From a bacterium (GTDB lineage: Bacteria; Bacteroidota; Ignavibacteria; Kapaibacteriales; UBA2268), in the NCBI GenBank assembly GCA_024711295.1, contig JANJTB010000031.1, positions 118,673 through 182,672 of the forward strand: a stretch of DNA of 64,000 bases, given 5' to 3'. The notes under the pieces are model-generated. The model searched no databases and was not told where the DNA came from. It saw only the letters and a program-made list of their open reading frames with translations. Every line of letters begins with the position of its first letter. Within the stretch, counting starts at the first letter, position 1. Shown in pieces: positions 17,603 through 27,600 of the stretch. The translations under genes were made by a program, and so were the position numbers.

Positions 17603-18121
17603 ATGTTTTACAGATATTTAATAATTTTCTTTTTACTTTTATTTTGTGCTGAATCACTATTATCAAATGAAAATTTGCAGGATTCATCACAGAATAGAAC
17701 TCCTGTTGTTTACCAAAGCTCTAAGTCACCTTCGACTGCTATATACAGGTCATTAATTCTTCCGGGGTTAGGGCAAATATATGTTGAAAGTTATTGGAAG
17801 GCACCAATATTTATAGCTGCAACAGGCACACTTGTCTATTTAATTATTGATAATCAGATTAAATTTGCTGATTACGATAATCGTCTCTCAGCATTGCAAA
17901 GAACCGACAGAGATTACCAAATTACAAAGATATATCGTGAGTATTACAGAGATAACAGAGATATGAGTGGTTTGTATCTTATGGCTGTCTATATTTTATC
18001 GGCTGTTGACGCTTATGTAGGTGCTCACCTATACGACTTTCAGGTTGATGATAATTTGTCAATGAATATAAGAGTTGCTCCATTACCTATTCCTGCTGTA
18101 TCATTAAAAATTAATTTTTAG
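17603..18121 (+). CDS. DUF5683-like membrane protein
   Basis: About 172 residues from ATG 17603. An earlier ATG at 17570 falls inside the terminator hairpin, and the later start gives a cleaner signal peptide (MFYRYLIIFFLLLFCAES). The segment SPSTAIYRSLILPGLGQIYVESYWKAPIFI is the DUF5683 signature common in Bacteroidota. A second hydrophobic helix lies in PIFIAATGTLVYLII and a third in GLYLMAVYILSAVDAYVGAHL. The function of the family is unknown; it is probably an envelope protein. Confidence 0.75.
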   Translation: MFYRYLIIFFLLLFCAESLLSNENLQDSSQNRTPVVYQSSKSPSTAIYRSLILPGLGQIYVESYWKAPIFIAATGTLVYLIIDNQIKFADYDNRLSALQRTDRDYQITKIYREYYRDNRDMSGLYLMAVYILSAVDAYVGAHLYDFQVDDNLSMNIRVAPLPIPAVSLKINF

Positions 18122-18398
18122 TCACTCTCCCCTTTTTACTTGTAATTGATTAAAATTTTGCATAATTTTGAAAAAGTTAATTGTGCTTATTTATCAAAGT
18201 CGTTTGCAATAACTAAATGCCAAGACAAAAAATTATGGAAAGCACTTATAATATAAAGGACATAATTCATTTTCTGCCCATACCATTCCCTAATAATTTA
18301 ATAAAAAATATTTTTAATATTATATTTACCGACCATTTTTTGGTTCAGGTTCCTTTTATTTCAAAAACATCAACTCTAAATGTTAAGGAGAATTTACA

Positions 18399-18758
18399 AT
18401 GAAAATTTGTATCCCGACTATCAAAGACGAAGGTATTGATTCTGTTGCTTATGGTCATTTTAATAGTGCACCAAAGTTCATTATGTACGATTTAGCAACA
18501 AAAGAACTTTACTGTATTGCAAATGAAAATAGATTTGCAACAAAGGGCAATCCGACAACCATTGACCTGTTGTTCGAACATAGTGTAAATGCATTGGTTG
18601 TAGGAGGTCTGTGTCATAAAGCTCTCGAAAATCTTCATAAAATGAATATCAAAGTATATCGTTCAACCGACTTTTTCCATGTTTATGAAATCATAGATCA
18701 ATTCAGTAAAGATTTGATGTTCGAGCTGCATCCACAAGATTGTTACGATGCTGATTAG
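18399..18758 (+). CDS. NifX/NifB-like (dinitrogenase iron-molybdenum cofactor) domain protein
   Basis: 119 residues with a single NifX-type domain: MKICIPTIKDEGIDS, YGHFNSAPKFIMYD and ALVVGGLCHKALENL. In nitrogen fixers the family carries FeMo-cofactor precursors. Stand-alone members like this one are widespread in non-fixing anaerobes and probably bind metal clusters. Cys and His occur in GGLCHKAL and the C-terminal DCYDAD. A strong Shine-Dalgarno (TAAGGAG) precedes ATG 18399. No nif genes are nearby. Confidence 0.82.
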   Translation: MKICIPTIKDEGIDSVAYGHFNSAPKFIMYDLATKELYCIANENRFATKGNPTTIDLLFEHSVNALVVGGLCHKALENLHKMNIKVYRSTDFFHVYEIIDQFSKDLMFELHPQDCYDAD

Positions 18759-18797
18759 AATACCTTTTGTAATTAAGACATAATCTTTAGCAAAAGA

Positions 18798-18830
18798 GAT
18801 ACAGGCAAATCATTTAGATATGCCTGTATC
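18798..18830. terminator. Bidirectional terminator between convergent genes
   Basis: Ten-base perfect arms (GATACAGGCA at 18798-18807 and TGCCTGTATC at 18821-18830) with a 13-base loop. TTT follows on the plus strand, and CTCTTTTG on the minus strand. It separates the NifX-like gene from the TonB-like gene. Confidence 0.65.
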
Positions 18831-18842
18831 TTTGCATTATGA

Positions 18843-19619
18843 TCATCTGAGTCTGAATGAAATTGGTATGGTAACCCAACATGCTACAGTTCTGTTATCT
18901 TGGATAGCAGGCTGAAATATTCCGGGTGTCCTGACAGCATTTAAAGCAGCATCGTCGAATATGCTGTTTTCGCTAAAGTCAATTTTTGCTTTGATTACCC
19001 TGCCATCATCGCCTATATACACTCTTACTAAAACCTTGCCTTGAATCCCGGCTTGTTTAGCCATAAGAGGATATACAACACTTTTTGACAACTTTGCTAA
19101 ATCAACAATTGGCTCCTTATCAACAGGTACAAATACTTCATCATCTTCTTTTTCGAGCGGTGGAGTATATGCTGAAACAGATTCATTATTGTCGATTTTT
19201 TTGATAGTCTCGTTAATATTATCTGCTTTACCCAAAATTGATGACACATTTCCCTGATTATCAAATGTAGCAATGTTGCCAACATCATGGTTGTTATCAG
19301 TGATTGGTTTATAATCACCAGCAATACTTTTTGTTCCTGATAATGTTGCATCAACACCCTTGCTTGGGCTAGTTACTTGTTTAATATTAGGTAAATCAAA
19401 ATCAAATTGATGGATAACAGTTGGTGGATTTGAACCCTGAACTTCTGAACTACTTGTAAGCATTTTTTTGCTAAACAGATTGATAATCAGTAATAAAATT
19501 GAAACAATTATCAGGGTTACGATAAATCCCCTGGTTGTAGCTTTGGGAGAGTATAATTTTAGCTCCGCTGCACCATAACTACTTATTGCAAGAGCTTTTG
19601 AATTATTACCGGTTTTCAT
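18843..19619 (-). CDS. TonB-like energy transducer
   Basis: 258 residues from ATG 19619, chosen because GGAGG lies five bases upstream; a longer frame from 19649 lacks this. A basic N-terminus, one membrane anchor (GFIVTLIIVSILLLIINLF, about 30-50), a low-complexity periplasmic linker, and a TonB C-terminal domain (QAGIQGKVLVRVYIGDDGRVIKAK... RTPGIFQPAIQDNRTVACWVTIPISFRL). Such proteins pass proton-motive energy to outer-membrane receptors. No exbB or exbD is adjacent. The receptor at 56464 is a possible client. Confidence 0.85.
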   Translation of the reverse strand: MKTGNNSKALAISSYGAAELKLYSPKATTRGFIVTLIIVSILLLIINLFSKKMLTSSSEVQGSNPPTVIHQFDFDLPNIKQVTSPSKGVDATLSGTKSIAGDYKPITDNNHDVGNIATFDNQGNVSSILGKADNINETIKKIDNNESVSAYTPPLEKEDDEVFVPVDKEPIVDLAKLSKSVVYPLMAKQAGIQGKVLVRVYIGDDGRVIKAKIDFSENSIFDDAALNAVRTPGIFQPAIQDNRTVACWVTIPISFRLR

Positions 19620-19799
19620 ATCATCCTCCAACAAACAAAAATTAAACAATAATTTAGCGGCTTTTTAATTTCTACGTGACATCTATGTATGTTTTAAAAC
19701 CTTTAGTACTTTCCATAATTTTGACTTATTATATAGACAATTTATAAGCTCAAAAAGTTACATCTTCAAAAAATAAAGTGATGTGTTTCTTCTATCAAT

Positions 19800-20141
19800 T
19801 TGAAAATCGTAAAATTGAAGTTTTCTTTATCAAGGTATTTTCATCTATTTACCGAGAGTAATCCCAACGACCACCCAAAAACTGATTCAACAACAAACAG
19901 AATTAAATCTATAAATCCAAATCCCGCACTTTCAGAAATTACAATAGAATTTTTCAAAAAATTAGTTCCGCTTGAAATTCAAATTTATAATTCTGTGGGA
20001 TTACTGGTTGATAGAAACTTTTTATACAGACAGAAAACATCTGAAGCATCGCATAACATACAAAATTTATCAATTGGAGTATATTTTGTAAAAGTGATAA
20101 CCGAAACCGAAATTTTGGAAGGAAAATTTATTAAGTATTAG
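19800..20141 (+). pseudogene. Orphan T9SS C-terminal sorting domain (gene remnant)
   Basis: The open frame begins at TTG 19800 without a signal peptide and encodes mainly a T9SS type A tail: SINPNPALSEITIEFF... SIGVYFVKVITETE. The DNA from about 19905 is nearly the same as the 3' end of the large gene downstream, and the final 58 bases (20084-20141) are identical to 23175-23232. It is best read as a truncated copy left by duplication or recombination. The first 40 codons have no parallel I can see in the downstream gene. Confidence 0.7.
20084..20141 (+). repeat. 58-base direct repeat, copy 1 (partner 23175-23232)
   Basis: Identical over 58 bases including the stop codon to the 3' end of the PKD/T9SS gene. 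It shows recent local duplication or gene conversion of the sorting tail. Confidence 0.85.
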
Positions 20142-20286
20142 TAAAAGAAGGTTTGGGAATAATTTAATTTGGGAGTATTAAAAAAAAATTCAAAACAAAC
20201 CTATTATTTTTAGGAATTTTGTAACTAAATAAGTTTATATTTGTATTAATATAATTATTATTTGGTAATTACAAAGTATAAAAAAC

Positions 20287-23232
20287 ATGAAAAAATTTAC
20301 TAAAATCATTGTTTTTTTGTTTATTCTGATAGCAATGTTCCAACAATCATTGAGTCAAGAATCCGGCTGGGCTGGAGACGGTTTAATCAAATTTCAGAAA
20401 TTTCCAACTGATTCTATTATCAAATACGGTTTATCTGCTGATGGTGATACACTAAAGACATTTCACAAGGATTTCAAACTTTACTTTTGGGATATTAAAT
20501 CCGGAAATCTAATCAAAGAAAAACAATTACCTGAAGGAATAAAAGTATCTGAAGATATGATGACTTATTTTAAATATAGAGATTCAATTTATAGTGGTTC
20601 TTCTTTAAATTCAAGAGTATATGCATCAGATGTAAGTGTTTTTGATATTTATAATGATGTGAATATTTTCTCAACGGGATTTATTAAATTGGCTGAAGCG
20701 CAATATACTGAGTTTTATCGTCAATTTACAGATTTTTCATTTAATCATAAAAAGTTCTTTATAGTTTTGAGTAGTCGTTATTATACTGTTGTTGTAGATC
20801 AAACAAATGTATTGTCATATAGTATTAATTTTAACAAAGATTCTATTTATATTGATATTAAAACATTTCCATTAGCTGCTCAGTGTATATACAACAATCG
20901 GTTCGATAAGATATTATATTTGTATTCTACATCATATTGGGGAAGACATTCAGAAGGTGGATCATCTAATGTTTTAGGTTTTTTTGATTTAAATAAAAAT
21001 GAAAATATAAATATTAATAGTTCTTACAGTAGCGGAATTACTTATAAAAATCCAAGATTTTTAAATAATAATAATAAAGTTTCTGCATTTAATTCAAGAA
21101 AATTACATATTTGGGAATTGAAACCTCTTAAACTTATTGATGAGCACAATCCAATCAAAGGTTATAGTTCGTTTGCAGACTACCTTTTTATAAAAGACGA
21201 CAATTTTTTAGCGTATTCAAACGAAAAGATTTTTATTTATGATTTTAATTCTAAGTTAGTTATCGATTCTTCAGATGTTATAAATTCAAACAAAAATACT
21301 TTTTTACAATATTCCAATATAAATGACAAGTTATTCTTTTTCAATAATGATAAATTTGGCATTTATGAATCGGCTAAATTAAATAAAATTGGAAACTTGA
21401 ATATTTCAGTTGACTCAAATCATGTTTATACCGGAAAGCCCTATAATGTATTTTTATTTGGAATTAGTGATAGTGCAAAAGTAAAATGGGAAAGCTCCGA
21501 TGGTCAAACGAGCAATGAAATAAATCCAACATTTAGATTTGATAGTCTTGGGTATATTAGTTTTACAGTTACCGTGAATGTTAATGGTACTGAATACCAA
21601 AAAACATTTGAAAATATTGTAAATGTTTTACCAATGTTAGTAGCTGATTTTGATTCTGATATAAGATTTGGATCAGCTCCTCTAACTGTTAAATTCAGGA
21701 ATTTTTCAAAAGGAAGTAATTTAACTTTTGAATGGAGTTTCGGCAATGGAAAAACATCAAACGAAAAAGATCCGGTTATAACTTACGACAGTGCTGGCAG
21801 ATATCATGTCTCGTTAAAGGTTAGAGACAGTTTGAATATTGCATCTTTAACAATTCACTATTTTATTCAAATTGATAAACCAATTTTTTCAAATCTAATT
21901 ATTCAAAATTTACATAACTCTAGAGCAGGTTCATTTACTCATACATATAATGGATATCCTGAGACGATAAATTATAAACTTTTTCCTATTGGCACAATAA
22001 AAATAATTGATACAATATATACAATTTATACTGAATTTGGAATAAAAGATCAGACTCCTAGACCATTCAGTTATGTTGTAAATTTGGATAAAGATTTAAA
22101 ATTTAATTATAAATCACAAGGAGTTTTAGGATCAAATATCCTTTATCCCAAAATATTAGAATTCAAAGATCAATATGTTTTTCCAATTATTAATGGTGGA
22201 ATATATTATAAAATACCTGCTTTAGGCTTACACAATTATGGTTTCCCAGATATTAGAAAGTACTTGGGATTTGATAGTAAGGAAGTTCCAAATCAAAAAA
22301 TCAACTTAACAAAGTATTCAGATAATTCGTTTATAATGTCTTATAATTTAAAAGATTCTTTGAGTGAAATTAAGTTAATATCGCTTAATTTAGAAGAAAT
22401 TAATATTGACTCTTTAGAATACTATTCAATTGATGTTGTGAATTATCAAAAGGATGTACTAAATATTATTTATGATATAAAACTAAAGTCAAACTATATT
22501 CTTTACACTGATTCTGCGTTTAATTTTATAAAGAAAATTAAAATAAACAATCCTCAAACTTTATCTTTTAAAACTTTTGCATTATTAAGTAATAACAATT
22601 TGGCTTTTGGGGGTAATACCGAAGATAATAAGGGTATATTAGGAGTAATGGATTTGAACGGAAATATTTTATGGTCTAAAATTCTTGAAGACTGGATTAC
22701 TTTTCAAAGAATTATTGTAAAGCAAAGTTCATTTAGATTATTAGGAACAAATATTCAATCAAGTCCCGGTTTTGTTGAAGTTAATTTTAATGGTGAGAAA
22801 TTAAATGATTATAGAATATTTGATGATGGAGTGAATTATACACATGATGTCGATGATTATGATTCTAACCATGTTCTTATTACTTATATTTTTAATAATT
22901 TATATCATAGAGTTGCCAAAGTAAAATACACACCTCTATTAATAGAGAATACACCTAATGACACAACAAAAACTGATACAACAGCAAATAAAATTAAATC
23001 TATAAATCCAAATCCCGCACTTTCAGAAATTACAATAGAATTTTTCAATGAATTGGTACCTATTGAAATCAAAATTTATAGCAGCGAAGGATTATTAGTA
23101 GATAGCAAGTTTTTAAAAAAAGAGAATACGACTGAAATAACTCATAATATCCAGAAATTATCTATTGGAATATATTTTGTAAAAGTGATAACCGAAACCG
23201 AAATTTTGGAAGGAAAATTTATTAAGTATTAG
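20287..23232 (+). CDS. Large secreted PKD-domain protein with T9SS sorting tail
   Basis: 981 residues. Signal peptide MKKFTKIIVFLFILIAMFQQ, then WD40-like or propeller-like repeats (DFKLYFWDIKSGNLIKEKQL, SRKLHIWELKPLKLIDEH). Two PKD-type domains lie at about 375-440 and 445-525 (TFEWSFGNGKTSNEKDPVITYDSAGRYHVSLKV), followed by a second beta-propeller-like half. The end is a T9SS type A domain (SINPNPALSEITIEF). The protein should cross the outer membrane by T9SS and stay on the surface or be released. It probably serves in adhesion or binding; no enzyme motif is visible. Confidence 0.82.
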   Translation: MKKFTKIIVFLFILIAMFQQSLSQESGWAGDGLIKFQKFPTDSIIKYGLSADGDTLKTFHKDFKLYFWDIKSGNLIKEKQLPEGIKVSEDMMTYFKYRDSIYSGSSLNSRVYASDVSVFDIYNDVNIFSTGFIKLAEAQYTEFYRQFTDFSFNHKKFFIVLSSRYYTVVVDQTNVLSYSINFNKDSIYIDIKTFPLAAQCIYNNRFDKILYLYSTSYWGRHSEGGSSNVLGFFDLNKNENININSSYSSGITYKNPRFLNNNNKVSAFNSRKLHIWELKPLKLIDEHNPIKGYSSFADYLFIKDDNFLAYSNEKIFIYDFNSKLVIDSSDVINSNKNTFLQYSNINDKLFFFNNDKFGIYESAKLNKIGNLNISVDSNHVYTGKPYNVFLFGISDSAKVKWESSDGQTSNEINPTFRFDSLGYISFTVTVNVNGTEYQKTFENIVNVLPMLVADFDSDIRFGSAPLTVKFRNFSKGSNLTFEWSFGNGKTSNEKDPVITYDSAGRYHVSLKVRDSLNIASLTIHYFIQIDKPIFSNLIIQNLHNSRAGSFTHTYNGYPETINYKLFPIGTIKIIDTIYTIYTEFGIKDQTPRPFSYVVNLDKDLKFNYKSQGVLGSNILYPKILEFKDQYVFPIINGGIYYKIPALGLHNYGFPDIRKYLGFDSKEVPNQKINLTKYSDNSFIMSYNLKDSLSEIKLISLNLEEINIDSLEYYSIDVVNYQKDVLNIIYDIKLKSNYILYTDSAFNFIKKIKINNPQTLSFKTFALLSNNNLAFGGNTEDNKGILGVMDLNGNILWSKILEDWITFQRIIVKQSSFRLLGTNIQSSPGFVEVNFNGEKLNDYRIFDDGVNYTHDVDDYDSNHVLITYIFNNLYHRVAKVKYTPLLIENTPNDTTKTDTTANKIKSINPNPALSEITIEFFNELVPIEIKIYSSEGLLVDSKFLKKENTTEITHNIQKLSIGIYFVKVITETEILEGKFIKY

Positions 23233-23532
23233 CCAATGAGCTGAAAATTTAAATAGTTGATATTAAGTTGAGATCGTGAAGATCTCTATAAAAAAATGTT
23301 GGGCAGCAAATTATAATATTTGCTTATTTGCATAACAATAATTATAATTTATTTTACTATCAAAATTGGTATTACGTTAAATATGTAATACTTTTAAAAA
23401 TATTTGTAATCACCTATTTCCCAATATTATTCAAGTCATAAATTATTTATTCATACTTAAAATAACTTTGTTATATGATAGTTAATAATAGATTAATGTA
23501 CATATATTCATTTATAAACGGAGTCATTGAAA
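23233..23532. other. Intergenic region before the acyl-CoA dehydrogenase gene
   Basis: About 300 A+T-rich bases with no gene. TAACTTTG at 23463-23470 fits the TAnnTTTG promoter element, but no good TTTG lies 19 bases upstream. GGAG at 23520-23523 is the ribosome-binding site of the next gene. Confidence 0.4.
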
Positions 23533-24672
23533 ATGAACTATTTACTGACTGAAGAACAGTTAATGCTTAAAGATTTGGTAGCTAAATTTGGAAAAGAAAA
23601 AATTGCACCAGTAGCATCAGAAAATGAACGCAATCACATCTTCCCTGCTGATATCATATCAGAAGCAGGTGAATTAGGCTTGATGGGTGTTGCATTCCCA
23701 ACTGAATATGGTGGTGCTGGAATGGATTTTGTTTCGTATTTTCTTACTGTCGAAGAGTTATCACGCTGGTGTGCCTCAACTGGTGTAATAGTATCAGCAC
23801 ATTCATCACTAGTTTGTGACCCGATTTATCGTTTTGGTACTGAAGAACAAAAACAAAAGTATTTACCCGACTTATTGAGTGGCAAGAAGATAGGCTCATT
23901 TTCTCTCACTGAATCAGGTGCAGGATCTGACTCCGGAGCAACAAAGACTACTGCCGTATTTGATGGTGAAAATTGGGTACTTAATGGCTCAAAACTATTC
24001 GCAACAAACGGTAAAGAAGCTGATGTATTCATTTTGATTGCATCTACCGAGCCTTCACTCAAAACAAAAGGCGTTACAGCTTTTATAGTTGATAAAGACA
24101 CACCTGGTTATAAAATAGGTAAAATTGAGAAAAAACTTGGCATAAAGTCATCATCAACAGCAGAAATTATACTTGAAAATGTCGTTGTTCCTCCTTCAAA
24201 TATGCTTGGTGAATTGAACAAAGGCTTCAAAGTCGCAATGACAACTCTTGACGGCGGAAGAATAGGTATTGCTTCGCAGGCGCTTGGAATAGCAAGAGCA
24301 GCAATAGAAGATTCAATCAAGTACTCAAAAGAAAGATTCCAGTTCGACCAACCTATTGCAAATTTCCAAGCTATCCAATGGATGATTGCAGATATGTGGG
24401 TAAGATACGAAGCAGCATGGCTTTTGACATGGCGAGCTGCAAAAATGAAACAGGAAGGTCTTGATTACAATCGTGAAGCTGCTATGGCAAAACTTGATGC
24501 ATCAGAAGTAGCTATGTTCTGTGCAAATCGTGCAATTCAAATTCATGGTGGATACGGATATACCGAAGATTTCAATGTAGAAAGATATTACCGTGATGCT
24601 AAGATTTGTGAAATCTACGAAGGTACAAGCGAAATACAACGATTGGTAATTTCAAGAAGCTTACTTAAATAA
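23533..24672 (+). CDS. Acyl-CoA dehydrogenase, short-chain type
   Basis: 379 residues from ATG 23533, nine bases after GGAG; a TTG at 23527 is too close to that site. Family segments: FSLTESGAGSDSGATKTTA (FAD/substrate loop), GGRIGIASQALGIA and IQIHGGYGYTEDFNVERYYRDAKI. The catalytic Glu lies in IYEGTSEIQR, as in butyryl- and short branched-chain acyl-CoA dehydrogenases. It oxidises acyl-CoA to enoyl-CoA, passing electrons to ETF. The fused mutase IcmF follows 27 bases later, which suggests work on (iso)butyryl-CoA. Confidence 0.92.
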   Translation: MNYLLTEEQLMLKDLVAKFGKEKIAPVASENERNHIFPADIISEAGELGLMGVAFPTEYGGAGMDFVSYFLTVEELSRWCASTGVIVSAHSSLVCDPIYRFGTEEQKQKYLPDLLSGKKIGSFSLTESGAGSDSGATKTTAVFDGENWVLNGSKLFATNGKEADVFILIASTEPSLKTKGVTAFIVDKDTPGYKIGKIEKKLGIKSSSTAEIILENVVVPPSNMLGELNKGFKVAMTTLDGGRIGIASQALGIARAAIEDSIKYSKERFQFDQPIANFQAIQWMIADMWVRYEAAWLLTWRAAKMKQEGLDYNREAAMAKLDASEVAMFCANRAIQIHGGYGYTEDFNVERYYRDAKICEIYEGTSEIQRLVISRSLLK

Positions 24673-24699
24673 TTTGATTTTAGACTTGGAGAAAATTTA

Positions 24700-27600
24700 A
24701 TGCATAAAATAAAAGTTGTTACGGCAGCAGCTTTGTTCGATGGTCATGATGTTTCAGTAAATTTGTTTCGCAGATTACTCCAAAAAAGAGGAGCAGAGGT
24801 TGTTCATATTGGGCATAACAGGTCTGTTAAGGAAGTTGTAAGCGTTGCTCTTCAAGAAGATGCAGATGCTGTTTTAATAAGCTCATATCAGGGTGGTCAT
24901 AATGAGTATTTCAGATATGTAGTTGACTCACTAAAAGAGAATGGAGCACCTCATATCTTGGTTTTTGGTGGTGGCGGTGGTGTAATTCTTCCTTCCGAAA
25001 TCAGCGATTTAGAGAATTATGGTGTCACCAGAATATATCATGCAGTAGATGGTCAAAAAATTGGTATTGATGGAATTGCTGATGATATAATTACAAGAAT
25101 TTCTGAGAATATCTTAAGTTATGGTAAATTTACGGTTGATGAGTCAATAATTCAGAATAATAATTGCTCAGATTATGTATCTTTATCCAAGCAGCTTACA
25201 TTTATTGAAGATAATGATGATGAATCTAAAAGGACTGAGTTACGAGATTTATATGGCAAATTTGATAAACAAAAATCACTGGTTTTAGGTGTTACAGGAA
25301 CAGGTGGTAGTGGTAAAAGCTCACTTATTGACGAAATAATAGGTAAGTTTATATCCTTTACTGATGCTAAAATTGGTATTTTAGCGGTTGACCCTTCCAA
25401 ATCAACTACAGGTGGAGCATTACTTGGTGATAGAATCAGGTATAATCAAATTTACAATAACAGAGTATTCTTCCGAAGTTTTGCTACAAGAAAGTCTAAA
25501 ACTGAAATTTCTGTAGGTCTGAGTGATTCAATTCTTGCACTCAAATCATGTGGTTTTGACATTATTTTCGTTGAAACAAGTGGAATTGGTCAGGGTGACA
25601 GCAATATTACATCACTAGTTGATAAGTCTCTATATGTAATGACCTCCGAATTTGGTGCACCATCTCAACTTGAAAAAATTGACATGCTTGATTTAGCTGA
25701 TTTTGTAGCCATTAATAAATTTGAGAAACGCGGCTCAGAAGATGCTTACAGAGAGGTTAAGATACACTTTTTGAGAAATAGAAATTTAAAAGTTGATAAG
25801 AATGTTCCCCTTGATGAATTGGAACTACCGGTATATGCTTGCTCAAGTAATCAGTTCAATAACCCTGGTGTAAACAGATTGTTTGTTGACATATTAAGTA
25901 TTGTCAAAAACCAAAATACATCTCTATCTTTGAAAGATAATCTGATAGAAATGCTACCTACTAAATTTGATAAATACAACGGTTTACTGAGTACTGAAAG
26001 AGTTTCTTACTTATCAGAGATTTCGGAAACTGTTCATAATTATCGAAGGAAAGCACTCGAGCAAGTACAACTAGCCGAAGCTGCTTATTCTCTTGTAAAG
26101 ACTACTGAGGTACTTAGTGACGCCAAGCTAAGAGAGCAGATTGAGTCTGAATACAAAAACAAATATTCAGAGCTTAGTGAGGAATCAAGGAATTTTATTG
26201 AATCTTGGGACAAAATCAAGAATGATATGTCGCAGGACGAGCTCAGATACTCAATTATGGGCAAAGAATTTACGATGAATCTATTTACTAAAAGTTTGTC
26301 AGGTAGCAACATACCTAAAGTAGCATTACCAAAATATAATGATTGGGCGAACTTGTTAAAGTATTATTACTTTGAGAATATTCCGGGCTCTTTTCCATAT
26401 ACTGCAGGTGTTTTTCCATTCAAAAGAGTTACAGAAGATCCTAAAAGGCAGTTTGCAGGTGAAGGTAGCCCTGAGAGAACAAATAAACGATTTCATTACC
26501 TTTGCGCTAATGACAACGCAAAAAGACTTTCTGTAGCTTTCGACGGAATTACTCTTTATGCCGAAGATCCTGATATACAACCCGATATTTACGGCAAAAT
26601 TGGTGAAGCAGGTGTATCTGTTTGCAATATTGACGATATGAATACACTAATGCGTGGATTTGAACTTACTGATCCACTCACATCAGTTTCAATGACTATT
26701 AATGCTCCTGCACCAATTATGGTAGCATTTTTCTTTATGACTGCATTCAGGAGAGAGCTTGACAAAATTCAGTCATTAGGTAGTGTATTGAGTCAGGAGG
26801 AAGTTGACAAATTAAAGATAGAGACTTTCAGAAAAATTCGTGGCACAGTTCAGGCAGACATGCTTAAAGAAGACCAAGCTCAGAATACTATTATATTCTC
26901 GATTGATTTTGCAATGAAGATGATAGGCGATTTACAGGAGTATCTTTCAAAAAACAAAATAATGAATTACTACTCACTCTCAATTAGCGGATATCATATT
27001 GCAGAAGCCGGAGCGAATCCAATCACTCAGCTTGCATTTACACTTGCAAATGGATTTACTTACGTGGAATATTTCCTAAATCGTGGATTAAAAGTAGATG
27101 AGTTTGCTCCTAATTTATCTTTCTTTTTCTCTAATGGTATGGACCCTGAATATTCGGTTATTGGAAGGGTTGCAAGGAGAATTTGGGCTGTTGCAATGAA
27201 GTTCAGGTATGGTGCCAACGATAAGAGCCAAAGACTCAAATACCACATCCAAACTTCAGGAAGGTCTTTACATGCACAGGAAATTGACTTTAATGACATC
27301 AGAACCACTCTTCAGGGACTGTTGGCATTTTATGATAATTGCAATTCCCTGCACACTAATTCCTACGACGAGGCAGTAACAACACCTACAGAAGAATCAG
27401 TTAGGCGATCTATGGCAATTCAGCTTATTCTCTCTAAAGAGTTTGGTATGCTTAAGAATGAAAATCCCAATCAGGGGTCATTCATTATCGAAGAGCTTAC
27501 AGATTTGGTCGAGGAAGCCGTTTTGATGGAGTTTAACAGATTATCACGCAGAGGTGGTGTATTAGGCGCTATGGAAACTCAGTATCAACGTTCAAAAATA

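Noticed and set aside
18217..18402. 61-residue open frame before the NifX-like gene
   Set aside because: No ribosome-binding site, no family features, and it overlaps the well-supported NifX-like start.
18399..18758. Evidence for nitrogen fixation
   Set aside because: The NifX-like domain is alone, with no nifHDK, nifB or nifEN genes; stand-alone members occur in many non-fixers.
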